Shown: positions 51,531 through 64,000 of the stretch, piece after piece
How the letters are laid out: every line of letters begins with the position of its first letter
How positions within the stretch are numbered: the first letter of the stretch is position 1
NCBI GenBank assembly: GCA_023238725.1
Contig: CM041546.1
Location: forward strand, 23,878,085 to 23,942,084
Length of the DNA stretch: 64,000 bases
Direction: 5' to 3'
Origin: Scortum barcoo
Taxonomy: Eukaryota; Chordata; Actinopteri; Centrarchiformes; Terapontidae
Made by a program: the position numbers and the translations under genes
Notes under the pieces: generated by a model
The model's database searches: none
The model's input: only the letters and a program-made list of their open reading frames with translations
Told to the model about the DNA's origin: nothing

Positions 51531-54500
51531 CTGAGAGAGCAAAGAAGACAACCAAAACACTTCAGCATCAGCTTCAGCTTCACATGATCTGCACTCATTC
51601 GTGTACGTATTGCACATACAGACTTAGATCTGCAGGTTTATCTATAAAGCTTACGAGCTTTTGATTACCTGCATGTTAACATGTTCTTTAGTCTAAGATC
51701 ATTACGTTACTTTCATCTGTAGATCTAACAATGTTCATAAGTTACAACGCACATTGATCGTGCACATTGTAGGTAAAATCCAGAAATTTCAAAATTGAAT
51801 AAAAATAAAATATAGAAATAAAGAAGATGCACATTAAGGTCATCCTGTCATGAGACTTGCAAGCCCATCTCACTGTACATAATGCCTCCGCATAGCCTAC
51901 AGACACCTGCTGACTGTAAACACTCTGTAAATAAGCACAGAAACATTGTAAGTTAGAAGAGGAAACAACCTTCCATTTTCTCATGATAACAGGTTAATTA
52001 TCTCATTATCTTGAAGTGATGTTGTTCTCTTCAGATCACAGCATTAAAAAAAAATTATTGCAAGCATGGCTGTTCTCGGCTTCAATAGTAAACATTTATT
52101 ACAGGTAAGATCATAAGTATTACCAAACGGCCTAAATAGCCCAACCCTAATAATTCATTTGTGAAGAATGCATCATTTGTCTTGTTTTGCACATCGTTCT
52201 GTTGTTCATCTGCCACGTAATAAAAACAAATACGGATTTCTGCCTTTGTTATGCAATGTGATCCTCTTTTATGTGCCAAGCCTGCACTGAGCAGCTGTAA
52301 CATGGTGACCTCTTGACTCAACCTTTGATGAGAGCACTCCCTCTGCCATTCATACACACACACGCAAACACACGCTCACTGGCTTTTGACGGGCTGATGC
52401 TAACAGCAGATTACTGATGATAGATCTTGTGGCACATGAAATAAAACACTATCATCACATCAGGTACTTGTCCTCGTAGATATGGTCATTCTTTCAAAGT
52501 ATGATGGAACTCATCCTGCGAAATATTCACAGGTTAGTAGTCATCTGTCATTTGTTTACTTTCTGAGATTCATCCTTTGCAGTTCGGAAAACAGTGCAAA
52601 GTAAAACATCTCACGTCTTTCCTGAAGCATATGAATTTTATGCAGAGTGTGCTCCAATCAGTGCACAGCCACAAAATGACTTAATACATTTATTTTTTAG
52701 CTTAAAAGGTTACATTTGTCATATCATTTCAGGCAGTAAAACCAAAACAATGAGCTGATAGACATGGAAAAGGGGTTCTGTAGAGTCAGGTGATTATAAA
52801 TATCTAAAAATATTGATTAAGTGGTCATCTTGGTGTGAGCTCAAGCTCTGTAACTCTCCACAGGAATAAATATTTATACTCAGTAATACATACGTTAATG
52901 CAGATCGAGCCAAACTTTGGAAAATTGCCACATGAAACCACCCATCCAGGACGAAGGAGTCAACTGAGCAACAGCATTTCATTTTATGACATCTATGCAG
53001 TTAAAAAACTTTTTTTGTTTACCCAATTTAGGAAATCTCACATCATTCTTTAAAACTTGCACTTGAACACACACCAATCCTCATAATTTTACTGTCATAC
53101 AACCTGTCCTCCAACAATAATATAATAAACTTTGACAAAAGGATACCTAGTTTCAATATTAGAAGTTAACAATTGCAGCGTCCTGAAAGGTGCAAACAAC
53201 GTGTCACTCAATCTAAAAAACTTTGTTTTGTATTTGTTTTGGATGAAATGCATGCTGACAGAGTAAAATATTTAACATTTTTTAAATGTTAAAAACACAT
53301 AATATTATTTCTGTTCCAGTGCTTGTAAGTCAGAAGATGCCATGCTTAGTTATGGCACTCAATCTACCTTGGAATTGGAGAGTCATGGTGAACCAAGGCA
53401 GCAATGCCAAAGCCAAGACAAAAGACAAGAGTGGGAAACACACAGGGGATTATTCTGCAGCCCTGAGCACTGAGAAAAGACAGAGAGGGAGCGAGACAGC
53501 ATATAAACCACTGGGAGAAAAGAAACAGTGTGAAAGGGGGGAAACAGAGGGGATGCAGGAAGGAGGGAGACAGACATGTATCAAGGGACAAGGAAAAAGA
53601 AGCAGTGAATTAGATGATGAGAGTCTCTGAATGGATCAGAGAGGTCAAGGAGGGAGGAGAAAGGTGAGACATCAAAAGAAACACAATCATAAAGACTGTG
53701 TGTGTGTGTGTGCAGACATGAAGATCAAGGGCGAATCAATGGACATTCATGGTGGGAGGAGGGGTCATATGAGAGGTCCATCCTCCTCTCCCCCATCAGT
53801 GTGTGAGAGCTGGGTTTCCTCAGGGGGGGATGGCTGAATGCCACCTCTTTGTCTAAGCTTCACCCGGATCCACACTCGCTGATATAGGACACCATGCAAG
53901 GCACACACACATAACACACACACGTTAAAAAAAAAAAAAAAAAAGAAGCCTACCCATGCCTCCAGGGACCGGCTGTAACCTCGAGCTATTACTAAGAAAT
54001 CCTCCTCAGCAGACAACTGGAGCATGTTGTAGGAAATGTGACAGAGATGGACTGTTCCGCCCTGCCCAGCAGCTCAGGCTTTTATGTGTTAAGTATGTGG
54101 ATTTGCAGGATCCTGTTTCTTATCTGCAGCTTTACTTGATTATCTGAAAAACCCATCTTCAAGATTTCAGTCAAAGGCTCAAACAGCATCTGATCTGCAA
54201 AAGGAGATTCACTTAAACGGAGAGTGAAAGGCGGCAGCAGATGCGTCCATTTTTTTTTGTCACTTTCAATTAATTGTCACTGTCTCATTAAAGGTGTAGG
54301 GGTTTTTTTATCTGGCAGGAAAAGCAGCCACAAATTAAACGTTCAGACAGAGATTAAAGGCATCAGGAGATAACGGTGTGCCACATTTTGAAACTGATCA
54401 TTGGCCATGGCCTTAGAGGTTTGAGTTAACACAGTACCAGGACCTGTGAGGCGCTGAGTTGAAAAAATAATTGTAATTAATAATAATAATTGAAAACCTT

Positions 54501-56179
54501 ACAGACTGAAAGCAGACCAACATCCATTTGATATTAGCTATAGATAATTAACTTTGAAATATAACAATATACTTTAATATATCTTGTGGGACAAGATTGT
54601 CAGCCTACATTACAAAAGCTTGAATGTAATTTTGATTTCCTGTATTGTTCTATTGTTTTGCATCATTTTATCATTTCTTTCCCTTGCTAGTGGCACGCAC
54701 TGTGTGTCTGCGTGTACTGATTTGTGTTCTTGATCCTGTCTTGTACAAGCAGAAATACTGGAAGTGAACATTTTGAATTGGAGAGGATGCGTCAGTGGTA
54801 TGACTGCTTTGGCGGCCAGAAGGAGACACGCTATTGACCCATGCTCCATTTTGATTTAATAAACAAAAAAATAAACTCCCTCACAAACAGATGTGTTTTC
54901 TGCTGTCAAAATCTCACACTGTGCATACTTCAATTTAACGCCTGATGATAACAATGATAGTGTTAGACAAAATCCTGTCTAATGCTGTCATTCATTTCTC
55001 ACACATTGCAAACTATGACTGATTGCAGGAAATGAGACTGCTCCCCGTGACTGTGAGGCTTCTGAAAATGAAGGCAGGCTAAAGCAAACGTGTCTCCTTT
55101 CCACTTAGAAATCTCCCTGACTTGTTCCCAGGCTTTGGGGCGACCGAGCAGAATGATGGGATGGAAGGGAGGAAGGGGTGGAGAGACTGAAAAAAAGAAG
55201 AGGGGGGAAAAAGTGGGTAGAGGATGAAGATATCAACCAAAGGAGATTTGCTGGTGCTGCAAAGTGCAACAGCAGCCATCATCACAGGCAAGAACATCAA
55301 ACAGCTTGGCTTAAATTTCAGCATTCCTGTCACGGAGAGGAGGCCGGCTGGCCAAAGGGCCAAAATAAAAACCATTGTGATGCACAGGGAAATGTTTTTA
55401 CATTGTTTCCTCAGGCCACTTAATCGCTGTTGTCCTCATCGCACACCTCATAACCTCACCTGAACTTCTCATTAGTCTCAGTGACCATGGATTGGGTTTA
55501 GAGCCAAATCTTGCTGAAACAAAAGCACAAATTTAACCTGCATTTTATTTTATTTCTCACGCTATTCCCAGTGCCCTTATGAAATCAGTGAATACTGGAA
55601 GTGTGACGGCAAAGCATGCATGTGCTATGACAAATGCAGTTGTAATTTTCCTTAGTTATCTGACTGCTGGCTTCACATTCTTCCTGAGTTACGCACAAAG
55701 ACAGGACTATATCACATGCAGGCCTCCTTTTTCCAACCTACAGCCAGTATCCATCCACCGTCCACCTACATGTCTGATATTATCCATGAGGGGCCAGGTT
55801 TTACATAACAAACTGAAGTAACTCACAAAGTGACACCTGAATATCCTGGTGTCACTTTCTGATCCAGTCCAGGTTGAATTTTATTACAACTTTCAAATCG
55901 ACTGTAGTACATGACCTCAGGTATGAGGTGTAAACACCAGCAGGATATGACATGACAACAAGGCCTTATATTAACAAGAGAGCATGTAACATCTAACCTT
56001 TGTTCCAGTTCAGCACATGAAAATGATGTAATAGGGCCCTCTGGGTTGACGTGGCCACTTGTCTGCTGCCATGCATTCACAGTTCATAACATGCAGTTAT
56101 AAAAAAAACATACAGTTTCATATAGAAGACAGTAAAACATATCATGACATTTTTTAAATATTTTAGGAATGATGCTTAT

Positions 56180-56560
56180 CTGCTTTCTCGCTTTGAGTTA
56201 GATGAAAAGATTGATACCATGATACCATTGATCTCATGTCTGTACGATAAAGCAGCAGCCAGTTAGCTCAGCTTAGCAGAAAGACAGGAATTAGCTATAA
56301 GCCAGTCCAAAGGTAACTAAATCTGCCTCCCAACACCTGTAAAGCTCACTAATTAAAGTGTTATATCTTGTTTGTTTAATCCACACAAAGTCCAAAATGT
56401 AAAAACAACAATTTCTGTATATGTATATGGCGCTGTGTGCCAGAGTATTTCTTGGCTGGGAACAGAAACTTCCTGAAGTCTCTGGTGGTTGCCTGGCAAC
56501 TTCATGGTGATGACAGGCCCGGCTCCAGCTTCATACTGACCAGACGGATGTCAGAGTGGG
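56180..56560 (+). mobile_element. MITE-like dispersed fish repeat
   Basis: Contains GAGTTAGATGAAAAGATTGA, TAGCTCAGCTTAGCAGAAAG, CCAGTCCAAAGGTAACTAAA, TTATATCTTGTTTGTTTAAT and TATTTCTTGGCTGGGAAC. This order is familiar from many fish genomes. No coding part; the family name is uncertain. Confidence 0.6.
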
Positions 56561-58932
56561 ATCAATTGTAATGAATTTCCTAAAATGTTGAACTGTTCCT
56601 TAAATTTGCTTGTTCATTTATGAGTCCGACATTTTAAAATCTAAAACCTTAGAAGTGATACTGAACAGAAAACACTGTCGAATCCCTACATCTGATCACC
56701 TTATTGAAAGAATAAATCTATTGTATATTCAATTTTCTGACTAATTGATTAATCAACCTGTCGTTTCTAGTTATCAATACAATAATGTATTGAGAGGGAT
56801 GAGAGGAGCTACATCAGTGTATGAATGATGAGATGATGAGAGAAGAACAAGCTCATCACATCACTGTCTGAATGAGGAAGGTCAGCGAGGATCACAAGTT
56901 GCGAGGAAGCTGGCACAAGTGCTCTCTGAATCTATCACTGGGATGTTAGGGTCAATAATTCATTTTTAGTGGAGTCAGACACAGATCAGTTTTAGTTATG
57001 TAGCTCTGTGTGATTCTCACAGTCCAATACCAGAGCCAATTGTGCTAATTAAACGCCAAACGAGATCCAAAGCCGTCCATCTATCACTGTTAGCCAACCA
57101 GCAGAGGATTACCAGGATCAGCACAAACTGGTCAGAATTAAAGGATTGTAGAACAATGTGGGGATTTAAAGCATTTATATCCACTCATTAGTGGGTTTAC
57201 AGGAAATGGGTCATGGCAGTGAAAGTAAACAGGGACTGAGCTAAGTGTAATTTTACTAAAGAAGAAGAAACTTGAAAAATGAGTTATCCATGTCATTACT
57301 TACATACTTACTTAATGATTATCGTCCTTAACTAAACATCCTGTATTATTTATCACACCTTCCTGATAATAAGAGCCAAGATCTATCGGCTCAGTGCCAG
57401 TCCACCAGCTGCCATTTCAATTCTTAACAACACTTCATGGGTTTCTAAATGTGACACTAATGCTTCAGTATTTAATTGTCTCTCCCTCATAGAAATAAGT
57501 AATGCACACCCCACAGTAACACTAGCTCCATAAATCAAGATGAAAAATTATTCAATTGATTCTTTATCTTTGCATCCACCCAGCTTCATCTACATCACAT
57601 CTTCAATGCTCTAAAACCAAGAAATGAAGATAAAGTAATAATATTTCTTTCAGTTTAAGACAAATATGCTGCAGTCCATCAAATCCATCCAAACATCCTG
57701 TCAGGCCACATTCCACATTGGTCATATTTAATAAGATTTTCATCTATTAATCTAACAGACCTACTGATGAGATTAAGGTTAAATCAGCGTGTCCACATAT
57801 AATTGATGACATTAAGTTGTAAGCAAGGGACTGAGTAATGAAGACGGACAGAACACTTGTTTATGTAAAGATATTCCATAACGCTCACACTGTGTGGACT
57901 CATCGTGACACAGAGCAAAGCGTTGGCTATTTCCTCTCAGGCACAAACAAATGCTGAGGAGATTCGTACGCCTGACTGTGCGACTGTGACCTCTGACTGT
58001 CATATGACTGAGGGCGGTTGCTTTGGTTTCGTCTGGCGGACGTGGAAACCCACATAACTTCACGTACAGAGCAGGGCGAACATACGTCTTCCCACCTTTG
58101 TTGTTTGTTTGTTTGTCATCTCTCGTCCTTTACGTCTCCTCCCTTTCGTGTTTGCTTTTTTCTTTTTTTCCACAAATCTTAAAGGGAGCACAAAAACAGA
58201 TATTACTCCTGCCAAACACTTTTACAACTCCTGACTGAACTCTCTGTTTACATTAAACAATGAATGTGACATTAAACTCTAATCCCTTCCCAAACTTCAA
58301 AGCTCAGACATTAAGAGGGCAAGGAGCACGTACAGTTAAACTTTGACAGAGAGGAATGTGATGAAGCATAATCCACAAATGTCTGAGGTTACACTGCATC
58401 ACGGGACCAGCAGGGTCTAGCCAGCACGGCAACAGGGTCACCAACAAATTCCTTGCAAAGGCTTGCATGTAAACAGGGGGAAATGTGTAGCTAAAGAATA
58501 TAATCTGAGCGATACCATCCAGTTCCAGTGAATTTAACTACAGTGGTAATTGTACAAAGAACCGCGTGCTGCAGCGTGCTGGGCCTTGAACTCGGCTCAT
58601 TGGCTCTGAGGAAAACAGCATCATCTGACATTCACCGCCGCATCATTTGCTAGAGTTCACACTGTTTGAAGCCATGTGCAGATAATGTGTGCCAGCACTG
58701 ACTACACATGTGCTCCTGTTCATCCAGCTTTTGGCTAATTCCGCACTGTATGCTAGCAAAACGCCTCTGCTGCAGGATTTAATGCTGTCAAGCATCAGGC
58801 AGCTCCAACAACTCGCCAGTAGTTTTGTCAGCCAGTCTGTGAGGAACTGCATTGTGAGAACTCATTTCTAGTGCAAAGCTGCTTAGCAGGGATTTGTCTA
58901 TACAGTTTCACATTCTCTGCATCCACAGTGAA

Positions 58933-58959
58933 GTGTGTGTGTCTGTGTGTGTGTGTGTG
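58933..58959 (+). repeat. (GT)n microsatellite
   Basis: GT run with one CT interruption. Confidence 0.85.
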
Positions 58960-59684
58960 CTTGAGTTATTCGCTGCCCATCGATTATCGCAGCCTTATCA
59001 CACAGCGATCCAGCTCCAGAACTCCCTGAAAACTATTGCACACTGTCTCCAATGAACTGCAAAGATCTTCAGTCACTGTGCAGCATCACACAAAATAGTT
59101 TCAGACCAAAACTATTTAATTTTGAATTCATCAAACAGCATCTCTTAACTAGAGTGACACCAAAGAGATCCCTGCAGGCTAAAATGCGTACTGTAAGACC
59201 TATTTTCACAAGTCTTTATCACAGTATGATGCACCGAGTGCAGAGAGAGAAAGTGGAGGAGGGTAAATTTTACGTAGCCCCATAATTAGGTACGAATCTT
59301 CTCCCAAGGCTGTTATCAAAGAGGAGGCCTTGCTGGGTGACAATCAGAGACGCCAGCTGGGAGCTCTGGGGCTGGTGAGGAAAATGACCGGGTGAAGACA
59401 CAAGCTGACGGAGGGGAGGCTGGGACACGCGGCAGGGACTGATCCTCCATACTGACAACATTTGTCATGTTACAACAGTTGTTAAACGACACAGCCCATT
59501 TACAGGCATGCTGATAGGCATTACTGTGTTGAATTAGACACAGTAAAAGTTGTTTTCCTCAACTGTGGCCCCTCAGTGTTTCCTGTGTTGAGAGAATTGC
59601 TCTACGTGAACACTTATTCGCTGTCTCGTCCAGAGTAAGGTGAAATGACGGATACCACTACACACCACGTTCAGCATAAAGCTT

Positions 59685-59965
59685 CTGTAGACAGGAGCTG
59701 ATTAGCTTAGCTTAGCATAAAGACTGTAATCAGGAGGTAGCCTGGTCCAAAAACACATCTAACAGGCGCTCATTAATTAACGCCGGGTGTCTTTGTTTGT
59801 TTTATCTCAACACAAACAGTAAAGTAAATATGACTTATGCGTAAGTCCATGAAGAGATATAATGTGTTGACGTGTTTTTGAAATTTGGAGAGAGCCAAGC
59901 TGGCTGTTGCTGCTAGCTGTCATGCTAAACTAAGCTAACTGCCTCCTGGCTTTAGCTCTATACTG
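59685..59965 (+). mobile_element. Foldback repeat of the same MITE-like family
   Basis: The left arm TTAGCTTAGCTTAGCATAAA with CAGGAGGTAGCCTGG is answered by a right arm GCCAAGCTGGCTG and ATGCTAAACTAAGCTAACTG. The two arms are reverse complements around about 170 bases of central sequence. Confidence 0.6.
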
Positions 59966-62900
59966 AATTTACAAAAATGAGGGATTTATCAATCTGTTCA
60001 TCTAATTCACTGCAAGACCTGAAACTATTTCTTTAAGGTATTGGGGCATTTGTTCGTGGTATCAGTTTTTCAGAAGTAATGATAGATGACGTTGATGGTG
60101 CTGCCACAATGGACATGAACTAGAGACTGACGTTTGTTTTGCTGCTTTCTATGTAATATCAATAAGTCTTGAGCCTAGATGTGGCAGTGAAACTAATTGC
60201 TTACTGGGAAGAAAAATGCATTTAAACTTCTTTATTAAAGGTATTAGTTTAAGCAGCAAGGGACTCCCAACAGCTGCACTGCAGGCCTGAGGATTATCAC
60301 ATCACACGGCTTATGACATTTTCAACCACAGCACTATCTGACACTGGTTGCACTTGAAATAATCTTGCAGAGTGCCCACTCTAATCTTGATATTATGTCT
60401 GCTGACCGCTGCCCTCTCTTACTGTAACTAACTAATGTAACCAGGTAAATATTTAAAAAGGAAATAATGCTGTTATTGTGGTTAAGCCTGTCATTAGCTC
60501 TCTGTGTGTGTGATAAATACCACATTAACACTGGAGTTTCCCAGCCTGCACTCAGTGAGGTTTTTGAGGTAAACGATGATTCAAAAGTAGTTACGCCCAA
60601 CCAGTCCATTAATGTGATTTTTTTTTTCATCTCCGAGCAACTTGCACATCATAAAGTTGAAGTCATCAGAGCAAAATCACAGTAAGAAACATCTGAATAA
60701 ATAGGCCACATCAGATATGATATGAAGTATATGAAGAAGCATTTCCTTCATGTTTGCCTTTACTTCCTTTCTCACTCACAGCAGGTACTTTGATACCACA
60801 CACAAGTAAATATGTCCACATAATATTGTTCGAACCTGTGTCAGCATGTGATGGTGAAATACAATAACTACAACAGAAGGGCAGTGGAGTTACTCACCTC
60901 TGTAGTTGTGCAAGGGCTGTATTTACCTGCAGGGACACAGGAGAGCAGAGTTGTGATAAGCAGCAGATGTGAGCCTGAGCATAAAGCAGCTTACATTCAC
61001 ACTTGCATGGATGCATACACAGCACTGTCCAGTTACAGTGTAAAACTGCTGACAGAGTTTAATTATGATGCTCTTTGCCATTAATGTTGGAGGCTATGCA
61101 TGACTTTTGGTTCAGTGCCTATAAATCATGTGAAATGTACATTCTCCCAAGATCCACTGTTTCAACAGTCATTTTTATTTATTCATTATTTTCTAAAGCT
61201 GCATTAAGAAAACACAAAGCACAATTAATGACTGCAGCTGAGCAACTGAGATGACTGATTTCACATTTCACCAATGGAAATCCCAGGCCATAGTACATTG
61301 TAAATGTAGTCAAACAGCAAATAGTGAGATCTTAAGTCAATAACCTGCATCACAAAAAAATTTGAGTTATTGTTTTTTTCCCCAAAAAGTAATCAGGAAC
61401 AGAATATATCCACAAATGCCAACATCAAACTCTCAAATTCAAAGTGCAGCTTTAAATGGTGATACTATAGTTAATGTATTTTTTCTTTTCGCCAACAATC
61501 CCATGAAAATACCAAAATCAGCAATGTGGCATTATATTTGACAGCTATTTCCTAAAACAGCTGGCTACTGGAGTTTTTAACAAATGTCACTCCAACAGGA
61601 GTAAATAGTACATGTGTCGGGGACTATTTTCAGCTGAGGATTAACTCACATTTGGTTTGTTGATGAAAGAACCAATGCAACGGTGTGGCTCACTGATGTG
61701 TTGTGTTAATAGTTTTTGGACAACAGTGTACTTGTTAGAAGGATTAGGTTCATGAAATTTAATTGACTATAAGGATATATAGTACACCATGGCCTCATCT
61801 TTTAAATGCTGACGCTAACCCGCAGTTTGTTCTGTGGTCTAGCACCCCAGGCAGCTTTCTTATCAGTGATTACATGCTCTCTTTCTCATTAAACAAATTT
61901 CAGCAAAAGTGCTCTGTGCTCCAGTTATCATTATACAAACTAGATCAGTTTTAATGAAAGCTGTTTCATTTCTAATTATTTTAGTGGTTTAAGCAGCATG
62001 TGACCAATGATGCCAAAACTCCTCCCAATAAGCCATGTTGAATGAATGAACTCCCTTTGAAAGGAAGACCTACTTTAATGTTTCTCGAGGCTACATCAGT
62101 GCAGCTTTTACAGCCTGCTAACAGATGACCCTCTTAACAAACGGCTGTTTTGTATTTTAACACGCAGTAATGCCGCATCACAACAGCTCTGACATCATCC
62201 TATGACCTCAGCTTGTATCAGCAGGTTTGGATGCCATTCTGCTGTATGGTGAAGAGGGGCTGTCAGTGTGATGTGTGTGAAAGTGGGAAGCTTTCATAAC
62301 AGCTGCAGAGGGCACCAGCGTGAAATTAAATCTATTTGTCAAAGAGTCGGCATAACAAAAAATAATTTACCAAGTGTCCTGTTTTCATGATGTATTAATA
62401 CAAAGTTTCAGGTGCCCCAGATAAACTGCTAAATAAAAAAATACGAGGTGGATGTAGCTTTGAGTGACAACAGGGTCTAAAACAAACCCTGTCTGGATTT
62501 AACTTGAAGTCAATTCAGCAGATGGGAGCATCAGAAGTCCCAAATCCTTAAAACATTTGCCAGAAATTTATCTCATTACATGAATGAGTTTGTCTGACTG
62601 AGCCTGCACATCAGGGGAGAGCGAGCCTGTGCCGAACAGCTCAGATAAGTGGCAATTAGATCAGCAAATTACCCTGAAAACTGAAACCATTTGTGTGGTT
62701 ACACTGATCAAAACACTCGCAAAACACTCCAAAAACCAGGGGTACTTCTGCGATTGCCAGGGACATGGAAAGATTGTGAGGTTTTGAGGTTTGCAATAGA
62801 TTACTGAAGCAATACTGGAGAAACAAGACATAGCAAATAAAAGTGTCCCCAAAGACTGTGCTGAACTACAACAGAACACTTCTCTTCTATTTTGCATGAT

Positions 62901-64000
62901 GTGACATTAGTTGAGCAGCCACGTCACAAAAGCCTGGATCCCCCTCTCCAATGGTTGCTTCCATGCTCCTAAAAATAGCCCATTCATTCTAAGCATATAG
63001 ACCTACAGGCCACAAGCAGCAGCATCATCACAGCTGTGCCTCTCAGATTTGCTCATAAAAGTTGATTAGATGAAGCATTCATTGAATTTAAAGCCATAAC
63101 ATCGACTCGGCAGCGCTCTGTGCTGTGTGTGCACGCTGTGGCAGAGTTAAGAGCACATCCCTCAGGTATCGTCCATTACAGACAGATGGACAGACATTCG
63201 GTCAATCTGCTCTGCACTCTGTCAGCAGATGTGATTACAGCTGAAGGTGAACGTGCCACCCTGACAAGACACTGCAACGTGTTCGGTTTGAGCGCACGTT
63301 GTCGATCAAAGGCACACCCATCGACTGTAGCAACAAACACATCACATGACATGCCTTTTCATATGTCTTGGTCTGAATCCATGTTGTTCCCTTGTTAAAA
63401 AGATCTGTAGTAATTTCGCTGCTCAACAAACACCACAGAAGCACCGAGAATCTCTCCCAAATGAGACACAAAATACCATAAAGTACAATAATGTCAGTTT
63501 AAAAGCGCCGCATCGCCTCACAGACACAGTGTGGATCCCTTGAGGGACATTTCCAGGATCTTGCAGTGATCTTTCATTTGGCACACTTTACTGCCACAAC
63601 TTTCACCTCAATCTATTGGATATTTTCAGCTTGGCAATAGAAACACTCATAACCCTTCATTTTTTTTATGGCACCTCATTAATGATTGGTGTAATCAGGA
63701 AGGGTTCCCAAGTCACAGATAGTTAGGAACAGCTGAATCAGCCCATTTAAAATATTCAAAGTATGAGCTGGGCTGAAACATTACTCCACAAAAAAACCAG
63801 TCCACCTGCTTTAATCAGATGGATGAACACGCTGATCCGATGTGAGGAGGCAAACAGGCCTCTTGAGGGGCTTTTTAAACAGGAGATGGAACCACATGAT
63901 GCACACACGCGTGCCTTCAGTGAGGAGGAAATAGTGAGAATAAGTGAAAGCGCCACACTGTGGGGGGGGGCACAAGAGCGAGGGCAGCTTGGGGGTCTCT

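Larger units (their letters stand above)
51531..64000. other. spire1: Large spire1 5' intron, no exon found
   Basis: The exon beginning at 51530 needs an upstream partner coding the start of KIND, and no matching exon (such as one for SLEDILCLY-type sequence) was found up to 64000. Contents are AT-rich intron, poly-A/T runs, a (GT)n at 58933-58959 and two copies of a dispersed repeat. Confidence 0.6.

Noticed and set aside
53765..54025. Minus-strand frame with a GT donor after LEAW at about 53955
   Set aside because: Looked like a possible spire1 5' exon, but the sequence does not resemble KIND and there is no matching phase evidence.
59270..59461. 63-codon minus-strand frame and an overlapping plus-strand 28-codon frame
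   Set aside because: Higher GC than surroundings but no similarity to spire1 or any domain I know; could be a conserved non-coding element, which cannot be judged from one sequence.

Overview
The window is vertebrate, almost certainly ray-finned fish (teleost), nuclear DNA. Genes are split into short exons with GT-AG introns. Exon-by-exon translation matches vertebrate RNF144B, IQCG and SPIRE1. The interspersed repeats are fish types: L2/Rex-like LINE tails with a tandem GATA or TATCT tail, a tRNA-derived SINE, and foldback/MITE-like elements. Human RNF144B, IQCG and SPIRE1 lie on three different chromosomes, so this order is not the mammalian one.

Layout. (1) 1-9.85 kb, minus: rnf144b, an RBR E3 ubiquitin ligase with 7 coding exons; only the extreme C-terminus and stop are cut off by the window edge. 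(2) 12.2-15.1 kb, plus: an unnamed 5-exon gene for a 206-residue protein. It carries two related RHIM-like motifs, the amyloid motif of RIPK1/RIPK3 necroptosis signalling, and no kinase or other known domain. Its first exon is preceded by a kappaB-like and a GAS-like sequence, and its last splice acceptor sits on a retrotransposon tail. This is my best candidate for an undescribed system. (3) 16.1-19.8 kb, minus: iqcg (DRC9, axonemal dynein regulatory complex), a 313-residue form, with an X-box (RFX site) in its promoter. (4) 21.0-25.3 kb: 'copy A' of a segmental duplication. (5) 28.1 kb to beyond 64 kb, minus: spire1, an actin nucleator, from part of the KIND domain to the stop; the first exon lies outside the window. 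(6) 29.4-34.2 kb: 'copy B', the source of the duplication, inside spire1.

The duplicated unit holds a plus-strand gene nested antisense in a spire1 intron, plus neighbouring spire1 exons. The nested gene encodes an unrecognised protein: helical N-terminal half, a Pro/Glu-rich repeat of about 35 residues, and a basic Cys-rich tail. The repeat is present about 3 times in copy B and about 10 times in copy A. Both copies carry several single-base frameshifts. Copy A also carries a decayed set of spire1 exons.

The rest is intron and intergenic DNA with repeats. The 12.5 kb from 51.5 to 64 kb is spire1 intron in which I found no exon. All gene models are by eye; no search was run.
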